Source of the DNA: Halichoerus grypus
Lineage: Eukaryota > Chordata > Mammalia > Carnivora > Phocidae
Reading direction: 5' to 3'
DNA length: 64,000 nucleotides
NCBI RefSeq assembly: GCF_964656455.1
Contig: NC_135717.1
Coordinates: forward strand, 152,633,793 to 152,697,792
Below, in pieces: positions 56,752-64,000 of the stretch (positions within the stretch are counted from its first letter, which is position 1; the number at the start of each line of letters is the position of its first letter). Made by a program: the position numbers and the translations under genes. The notes under the pieces are model-generated. The model was not told the origin of the DNA. It saw nothing but the letters and a program-made list of their open reading frames with translations, and ran no database searches.

Positions 56752-58655
56752 TAATGACCAGTCTAGTTGGTTTCTTTTGTCCTATCTCTGTAACTATTCT
56801 AGGTTGAGGTCTCTGGCTCTTGTCCTGGAGCCTGTATGACAGATTATCTCAAAGCCAAAGGGACCTCGGTGTCCAGGTGTCAGCAACAGGGGTGCTTGCT
56901 GGCATAACTTGGGCTTGCCCTGGGATCTGTGGATATTGGGGAACCACTGGCCTGTGGAAGGGTACGGAGCTGAGCCAGGCAGGAGGCAGGATAAGCTCAG
57001 AGCTACCCAGGAAAGAGAAAGAATATACGTTTGAAAAAAAAGGTATTACTGGGGGAATCTGAGAGCAGATTGTAGTTCGGGGCAAGCCAGAACCACCCTC
57101 TACCCCACCTGCTGAGGGTGTCACAGAAAAGAAGTTGGCTTGGAGCCAGAGAATATTGCCTGCAGACCAAATACTCAAATTAAGGGGTTGGACAGGGAGG
57201 GGAAAGCAAGGTCAGTAGGCAAGTGGGTTGTCAAAGCCTGGTGGTCAGACTAGGTTTCTCAGCAGCCTGCCGACTCTCTGGTGGGTCAGTGCCAGCCACA
57301 AAGTACAAGCCATACTTTGGTGCTGGCTGTAGACGTACCGTTTTCTCATAACTACTGTCATTCAAACAGGATCTAGTTTCCTGGCATGAGCAGCTTGTTC
57401 CCACTGAGTACACACACTCTGCTGTGAGCACGGCAAGGCAAATCCTTGGAGGAACTGGATGGCTTTCTCATTCTGAGATAAGGAAGGAGATGGAGAGGAG
57501 CTGACTTCACCTTCTGTTTATGCAGGTTTTGAATGAAATGAGTAGAGCCCACACTTCCCCCAAAGTAAATAAGGTTCAAGTGGGATTACCCAGTAGAAAT
57601 CTAGTCTGACTTGTCTGATGGATCTAAATATTTAATCTACCCTCATCATGAATCTTAGAGTCGTGTGTAAGTGCTAATGACCCAGGCCCTGAAAGCAAAC
57701 ACAGCAGTTGGAGTCAGAAGTGCTGCAACTCGTACGACTGCTGTGACGTTCTAGGAACTTTTGAGTACGCCAGAGGAAATAAGCCTAAAAACATGGAACT
57801 GGCAGCCAGGAGGCCTGGGTTCTCCAACTTAGCCTGAATCTCTGAGCCTCTGTCAAGTAAGGACACGGGCAAAGCATCTCAGAGGACAAGTCATTTTTCT
57901 ACCTTGCAACATGACAGAACCGACAGGGATGCATGAAATTAGCCACATAAATTGTGAAACCTAAATTCACGGTTGCATTCATTCTGTGATAGTGTATCGG
58001 TACAATGGTTCCTTCAAAGTAGAAAATGAACTTATCATTACTGCACCTAATATCTGTGCCCCCCCATTTTATTCAAATTAGGCCAGTGATTAAAAAATTT
58101 GGCCTATTAGGGGTTCTCTGCAGAGATTAGCATCACCCCGTTGGGTGCTTTTAGCAGGCTGTGGGGGTGTTTTTTAGATGTCACAGTGATTGGGGGTGAG
58201 GTGCTAGTGATATTTGATGGGCAGGAGCAGAGCTGTCAAATAATACTCTGGACAATCCTGCAAAGCAAAGAATTATCCCACAACCTGCATGGCTTTCATA
58301 TATCCTACCAGATATGGAAAGAATTTCATATGTTTGAAAATATACACTGAATTTTCCAGGAATATGTATAAATAGAGGTAAGATTGTACTTTGTTTTCTT
58401 CAAATCTTTACCAAGAATTATTCATCACTTCAGAAGAATCAGGTCACAAATAACAAACACTAATCGAGTACCAAAACAGCATACTGAATAGTCTGTATTG
58501 TCGATGTCACTTATTGTGATTCTACAGCTGTATGAATCTGAGGCTTCCCTGCTTTTTAGAGTGGTCGTGCAAAGTACTTATATAATGAAATACGTACTAT
58601 TTTATAGAAGCTGTTTTCTTTTCATTGCTCCTTTGTGTAATTTGCAAATTATATA
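56752..58655. other. no recognised feature
   Basis: About 1.9 kb. A diverged MIR-like patch may lie at about 57690-57860. No coding exon recognised. Confidence 0.35.
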
Positions 58656-58657
58656 TA

Positions 58658-58860
58658 TTTTTAAAGATTTTATTTATTTATTTGAGAGAGACAGAGATAG
58701 CAAGAGAGAACACAAGCAGGGAGGAGAGAGAAGGAGGTTCCCTGCTGAGGGGAGGAGCTCCCTGAGCAGGGAGCCTGACACGGGGCTCGATTCCAGGACC
58801 CTGAAGTCATGACCTGAGCTGAAGTCAGACACTTAACCGACTGAGCCACCCAGGTGCCCC
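58658..58860 (-). mobile_element. SINEC, antisense
   Basis: AAAGATTTTATTTATTTATTTGAGAG start, a duplicated 'ccctgctgagggga / ccctgagcaggga' body, GAGCCACCCAGGTGCCCC end. TSD of about CAAATTATAT(A/T) on both sides. Confidence 0.94.
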
Positions 58861-58938
58861 AAATTATATTATTATTTTAAATATGTATATTGGTAGGTTA
58901 TTTTATATCAGATTAGTAAATATAGTACTATAAAAAGG

Positions 58939-59140
58939 TTTTTTTTTTAAGATTTTATTTATTTATTTGAGAGAGAGAGCGGGGGTGCGGGGGCAGAGGG
59001 AGAGGGAGAGAGAGAATCTAAAGCAGACTCCTCACTAAGCATGGAGCCTGATGCAGGGCTTGATCTCACAACCTGGAGATCATGACCTGAGCCAAAATCA
59101 AGAGTCGGATGCTTAACCAACTGAGCTACCCAGGCACCCC
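58939..59140 (-). mobile_element. SINEC, antisense (older subtype)
   Basis: TTAAGATTTTATTTATTTATTTGAG start, 'gagccaaaatcaagagtcggatgc', GAGCTACCCAGGCACCCC end. TSD AGTACTATAAA on both sides. Confidence 0.95.
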
Positions 59141-59309
59141 AGTACTATAAATAAAGTTTTTAAAAAGGCATTGTATCTGATTGGATTGAAAAACCACTGG
59201 GCCAGAGGATCCTAAGTTCCCTTTTAGTTTTAAAATTCTGTCAGCCTATGAGATTATTTCGTCTAATGCCTTCATTTTTACTCGCGAGTAAACTGAAGCC
59301 CATTAAGTC

Positions 59310-59455
59310 TTTCATGCATTGCATTCAACAGGTATTTATTGACTGTCTCCTAGGGATTTGGGTGCTATGCACAAAAATATGATCCCTGTCTTCAAGGAAC
59401 CTTCAGTCTGGTAGCCAAGATGAGATAGATATATGCCAGGAAATAAAAAAATAGA
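59310..59455 (-). repeat. L2 3' end, antisense
   Basis: 'gcattcaacaggtatttattgactgtctcctagggatttgggtgctatgcac', 'gatccctgtcttcaaggaaccttcagtctggtag' mirror the L2 3' terminus. Confidence 0.8.
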
Positions 59456-59784
59456 AAATCGCACAGTTGGTTAGTAGCTCAGCTGCATCTATAACCCACC
59501 ACTGCCTTGAGTACTGGTTTACTCTCCAGGCCTGGTGCTCCAGGGGCCTGAGAGGGGGGGCCTGGCATGCCAAGGCCAGAATTTCTGGTTGTGATCATTG
59601 GGTAGGTGGGGAATATACCACCAAGCAAAAGAACATGATTTCCGTTTACTTTCTTCTTCAGAGTAAAGAAGGCCCAGGAGTAGCTGTTTAGCCCCCCACC
59701 CACATCACTGCACACTCATGAGAAGGGTGAGAATAGACAGGAGGATGGCAATGCTGAGAGGGAAGAGAGCACAGAATGCTGATT

Positions 59785-60112
59785 CTATCGTTGTGTCATC
59801 TAATAGAAATATAATTGTGTACAGGCCGCAACGTGAGCCACAAATGTTATTCTAGATTTTCTAGTAGCTACATTTAAAAAAGTAAAAAGAACACGTAAAT
59901 CGTGTCTGAATAATGTATTTTGTTTAGCCAAACGTGCCCAAAGTATTATTTCAACATGAGAGGAAGAGCAAACAATTATTAATGAAATATTTTACACTTT
60001 ATTTCACACTAGGACTTCAAAATCTGGTGTGTACTTCCCACAGCACGCTTCGGTTTGTGTGAGGCTCATGTCACCCATGGCTAGTGGCTTCTGTATTGGA
60101 CAGCATGGCCCT
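59785..60112 (+). mobile_element. ancient non-autonomous DNA transposon with short terminal inverted repeats
   Basis: Left end 'tgtcatctaatagaaatat' and right end 'tctgtattggacagcatgg' are inverted versions of TGTCCAATA. The interior ('acgtgagccacaaatgttattctagattttctagtagc' ... 'catggctagtggc') matches a dispersed mammalian repeat that I recall as hAT-like; the family name is not certain. Confidence 0.65.
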
Positions 60113-60810
60113 AGTGAAATGGCTTTCAGTGCTCTTTCTGCCTCCACCCGGTTCAGCTCTCCGGGCGCTCCCATCCACGACTTCTCATTCCATGCAGTAA
60201 TGCCATCTAGAGGATGCCCTCACGTGACATGACAGTGGGTGGGGCGCAGGAGCGCTGCGGTGGCATTTGCCGGCCCCCACCACTCCCTGTGCTAGAGTCA
60301 AAGGCCCTGAAAATACAGAGGGTTTCGGCGAAGTCTTGCTCACACTCACACAGTGCAGCGTGCCAGGGAGCCAGCCCCAGAGGGGTGGACTAACGGTCTG
60401 GAAGCAGAGGTCTGGATTTGGAGAAGTGACAGTGCCAGGAATTGAAGGGCTAAGTATTATAGAACTTTACTACAGAATTTCACAAATTTACTATTTTTTA
60501 AGTAATTTCTTTCTTCTTTTCATCTTGTCTGCTCATTGGGCTCACTTACGGAATGCACATACAAAGGGAATCGGATCAGGTAATTTTCTAAGGCCCTTCC
60601 CTGTCTGTGGTACTGCCCCCTAATTTGGAGTGGGGTCCATCAGAGCCTCTGACCTGGTCCCTCAAAAGACTGCAACTCCCAGCCAGGTCTCCCCTGGCCC
60701 TGAGGTATTGGAAATGTGTTTTCACAATGCCTAAGAGCTATGTTCAAGGATGTGTGTGTAGGGGGTGGTGTAGAGGGTGTGGGGGGCAGAGAATGTGGAA
60801 CCTGGCTGGG
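60113..60810. other. no recognised feature; moderately CpG-bearing
   Basis: 60140-60380 has more CpG than its surroundings but is short and not a clear CpG island. No exon recognised. Confidence 0.35.
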
Positions 60811-60814
60811 CAAA

Positions 60815-60962
60815 GTGCTTTACTTATGTTGTCCTACTGAATCAATAGAACTACCATTTGAGGAACATGCTATAGTTACCCTCATTTTCCACAAAAGGAA
60901 ATATAGGCAAAAGAGGTTAAATAACTTGCCCCAGGTTCGAGGGGCTCTCATCATCACGTTGC
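60815..60962 (-). repeat. MIR SINE, antisense
   Basis: 'aacatgctatagttaccctcattttccacaaaaggaaatataggcaaaagaggttaaataacttgccccagg'. Confidence 0.8.
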
Positions 60963-62885
60963 CAGGCAGAATTTTCTTTCTTGGCATTAAGCTGCCTGCC
61001 CCTTCTTACTCAGTCTTCTTTCCCATGACATATTCTCTCCTCCCCCCATCAAACGTGCTTCAGGCGAGGAGCCCCTCATTATAAAGCAAGTTGGGGGCTT
61101 CTAATCCACCATATGTGACCCTCTGACTTCTAAACTGGTTTTCCATTTGATGGCTCAGATTCCTTTTTTAAGAAGCTCAAGCTGGGAATGTGTGACATTC
61201 AACTTTTGTCAGGACATTATTTAGCCAATCAGGAACCCCATTTGCCTGTCATCTGCTGGGGATCCAGACCCAGGAGCAGCTGCTGCTGTTGTCTTCAGGT
61301 TTTATAGGAAGAAAAGCTGCTGCCCAAGACCAGAAGGGGGCTGTCTGGCCACTCAGGCGGGGCCTTGAAGATGGGCAGAGCTTTGCCAGGATTGCCCCTC
61401 TCCAGGTCTGTCCCTCGGCTTTGCAGATCAAGGGTAATCTCGGACCCAGGGCAGAACAGGCTGGGAGAGGGCGTGGGGGAAACTGACTCATGACAACCAG
61501 CCTTAGAAGAGACTAATGTATAAATCACAGTACCTGTTCATTAGTGTGCTGGAAGAAAAATGCCTTCTAAGAGGACACAGATATTTATGTTTGCAGGTCA
61601 GCATATTTTTATTTCCACAGAATGCCTTGTGTGGGAAGCCAGGCTTTTATCAGAAGGTTGTTTAACACACTTGGAATCAGAACTAGGAGAGTTAGATTAT
61701 TGTTGAAAATTTTCAGTATTTATAATTGAAGAGGTCATGCAAAAGGGCATTTAGTGAAAAACATCAGCCTCTCTTCTAGGCCTTGCCCCTTGGTCCTTAG
61801 CCCCTTCCTCAGAGGCAACCCATATTCCCAATTTCTTCTACAAGTTAGATTGTCCGAGGCCTGCATTTCCTGAATAGGGATGTATCTGCTGCACAGGCCA
61901 GGTAACTCCCTGGACCCGTGTTTTCTTGGCCCATTAGAGGGTGGGAGGTGGAAAGCAGTAGAAATGATAGCGGCCGCTTGGGGGGTAGGGACACACAGGG
62001 TTTGCTGAGTAGGAAGACCTGCACTCTCCAAGGGGAGGGTGTGGGGGACGAGGGTGAGCCAGGAGCTGCCTAGTGACTGCACAAAGGAGCGTTCCCAGGC
62101 CCCTGGCAGGGAGCCAATGGATGGTGGGTATTGTCTAACTGCTCCCACATGTCTAGGGAACAGGGCAGGAAAGGAAACCATGGATCGAGAGAGACAAAGG
62201 GGGGCTCTGCCCAACTGTCTTGAAGGGGGCAGCCACCCTGCCTCAGGAAAACACCCCACAGGGACAGAGCAGGACTAAAAACATTGTGAGAGATGGTCCG
62301 GCCCCAGAGTGGCCGTGCCGTCCACAGAGTCAGTGATGTCGTGTGGTGCAGCCGAGTAAGGTGCCTTCCAGCTTCAGTGCCCTGACCTGGAGACGGCAGC
62401 GGGGAAGGTCTGCAGCAAGAAGGAACAATTAGCCAATTCATTATGTTGACATTTCTAGCCACCAAGATAAGGTCTTTCCCCTTAATTAGAGCTCTGACAG
62501 ATAAAAATATATTCCCAGACAACTCCCGTTATCCACATGGGCAGACCTATTATCCCGACTTGGTCTGGCCCTGTCCTTATTTGAGGGCTGGCCTTGTGTG
62601 CGCACACTTGGCAGCTTTGTAAAGGATTCGGAAGGAATAAACACAGGGCCTGCTTCCTGCCCTTCGTCTAGAAGAGAAGACTCATTCATACACATGGTCC
62701 ACGCCAGCAAACTTTGGTGGTTCAAGAGCAGGAAAATAAAACTAATGGGGGATGTCTAGAAACCAGTTCATGTGAGGAAAATAAAGCAAATGAGGGATCT
62801 AGGCGCCAGTTCAAGTGAGGAACCAGGGGTATTTAGTGTGGAAGAGGGACGACTAAATGAAGCCATGAACACCATCTCAGATGTT
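60963..62885. other. no recognised feature
   Basis: About 1.9 kb of relatively GC-richer sequence. Open frames of 174 and 150 codons on the minus strand (62259-61735 and 62522-62070) have no recognisable domain. A direct echo of 'gaggaaaataaa' / 'gagcaggaaaataaa' lies near 62727-62785. Confidence 0.4.
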
Positions 62886-62889
62886 TGAG

Positions 62890-63115
62890 AGGCAGTGGGA
62901 CTTAGTGTGCGGTAGGGAAAAGCCGAATTGCCCGAGTTCAAATTCTGATGAAGGCACGCACCACCTGTGTGACTTCGGGCAAGTCATTTCACCTCTCTGT
63001 GCTTCTCTTTCTCCACTTTTGAAAGTGAGGACAATATGGTACCCATCTCGTTGGGCTGATTCAAGAACTGAGCAGGTTGATACATAGTAAGCACTTGTAT
63101 CAGGGCCTCACAGGG
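62890..63115 (+). repeat. MIR SINE, sense
   Basis: 'ggcagtgggacttagtgtgcggtagggaaaagccgaattgcccgagttcaaattctg', 'ctgtgtgacttcgggcaagtcatttcacctctctgtgcttctc', 'tacatagtaagcacttgtat': near full-length MIR. Confidence 0.93.
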
Positions 63116-63309
63116 GAAGCACTTTGTAAGCAGGGACTGCTGGGCCTTCTAGGAAGGCAGGGGAGGGATAATGGGTTGTACTAGGTAACCCAAGTAGAAT
63201 CAGTGATGGAAAATCGACCTCAATGTATAGATTACCTTCTTTTAAATTGGAGTTACCAACAGGGGACCTTGACAAATAAAGAGCAAAGAAAACCCTAGAG
63301 TTTGAATGG

Positions 63310-64000
63310 GTTTATTCTCTAACCCAGACCCATTTGAGTTCTGCCGATCTATCTAGTCATCTTCTTGACATTTCCACTGGGATATCTCCCAGGCATCTTC
63401 TGTTTAACATGTTCAGAATCCATCTCGGGATGCTGCATTTACTTGCTTCTCCTCCAGCCCTTCTCCGTTTCAATACCAGCAGTGGTAAATACCTGCCACC
63501 CAGCCTCTCAACATAGAAACTAGACAGTCACTTATCATCGGTGGTCTCTGTCTGTCATGGTCCTTACGTTTAATCAGTCAACGACAGATGTCCATTCTAC
63601 CTCTTCAGTATCTTTGGATTCCATCTACTTTTCTCCATAGTCACTGTCGAGTGACTGGTTTCTAGTTCAAAGAATCATTATCTCTCCCCTGCGGTAACTT
63701 TCCAGCTGGCCTTCCTGTTTTACCTCTGTCCCAAGGCCAGAAAGCCTACAGGCAGCTTGCTGTAGAAAAAAATACACTGCCCATATAAGAAGATGCAGCT
63801 GGGCCCAGGCCTTTATGAGCAAACCGAGGCTGGATTTCACATTTGCTCCCTTGGCTGGTGCCCTTGTGCCTCAACACCTGCTCAACCATGTGCACTGGCT
63901 CTTCTTTCCAGTTCATTCTTCCAACAGTCAGAGTGATTTTATTAAAATGTAAATGGGATCACACCAAACCTCTTTCCAGTATCACCCCCACCCCCAGTCA
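63310..64000 (+). repeat. L2 LINE, sense, running off the right edge
   Basis: 'catttccactgggatatctcccaggcatcttctgtttaacatgttcag', 'taccagcagtggtaaatacctgccacc', 'ctctcccctgcggtaactttccagctggccttcctg', 'gtgattttattaaaatgtaaatgggatcacacc' give the L2 3' half in order. Confidence 0.8.

Noticed and set aside
60140..60380. Possible CpG island or promoter
   Set aside because: CpG density is only mildly raised and short, with no exon or TATA/Inr context.
61735..62259. 174-codon open frame on the minus strand
   Set aside because: No recognisable domain, low-complexity composition, overlapping frames of similar length on the same DNA, and no splice or promoter context. Its length is within chance for GC-richer DNA.
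62070..62522. 150-codon open frame on the minus strand
   Set aside because: Overlaps the 174-codon frame in another register; neither has protein-like conservation that I can see.

Overview
This 64 kb window is mammalian nuclear DNA from a carnivore. The main evidence is 33 copies of the carnivore-specific tRNA-Lys-derived SINE (SINEC/CanSINE), whose 5' head reads GGGGCGCCTGGGTGGCTCAG. They occur in both orientations (14 plus, 19 minus), mostly with A-rich tails and target-site duplications (TSDs). The subfamily look, with the CGTTAAGCGTCTGCCTTCGG variant common, suggests an arctoid (seal, bear or mustelid-like) rather than a dog, but this is an inference. I recognise no host protein-coding exon. 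The window reads as intergenic or deep-intronic sequence built from layered transposable elements.

Left part (1-8.3 kb): the 5' half of an old L1 on the minus strand (5'UTR with diverged tandem units, then a broken ORF1 that runs nearly to the left edge). A solo retroviral LTR is inserted in its 5'UTR. A MIR, a nest of SINEs and the antisense 3' portion of a second, L1M-type element follow. Middle (8.3-37 kb): scattered SINEC, MIR, L2 and L1M pieces, an antisense gammaretrovirus-like LTR at 14.4-14.8 kb, and a 34-36 nt copy of the 5' half of tRNA-His at 16.4 kb. A long L2 lies at 35-36.1 kb.

The only gene-derived coding sequence is at 38.2-39.4 kb (minus strand). It is a processed pseudogene of CLUAP1 (IFT38/qilin, an intraflagellar-transport B protein), complete from 5'UTR to poly(A) tail and bounded by a 17 bp TSD. 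It carries a one-base frameshift, an in-frame internal loss of about 107 codons, and Arg codon changes typical of CpG decay.

Right part (40-64 kb): more SINEC and MIR, a MaLR-like LTR at 42.4 kb, a 2.3 kb antisense L2 at 47-49.3 kb split by SINEs, a TcMar-Tigger-like DNA transposon with TA target duplication at 51.6-52.05 kb, an L1M 3'UTR at 54.8 kb, a DNA transposon with short terminal inverted repeats at 59.8 kb, and L2 at the right edge. The two insertions most worth a second look are the tailless tRNA-His half and the CLUAP1 retrocopy; both are hallmarks of L1-machinery mobilisation of cellular RNAs.
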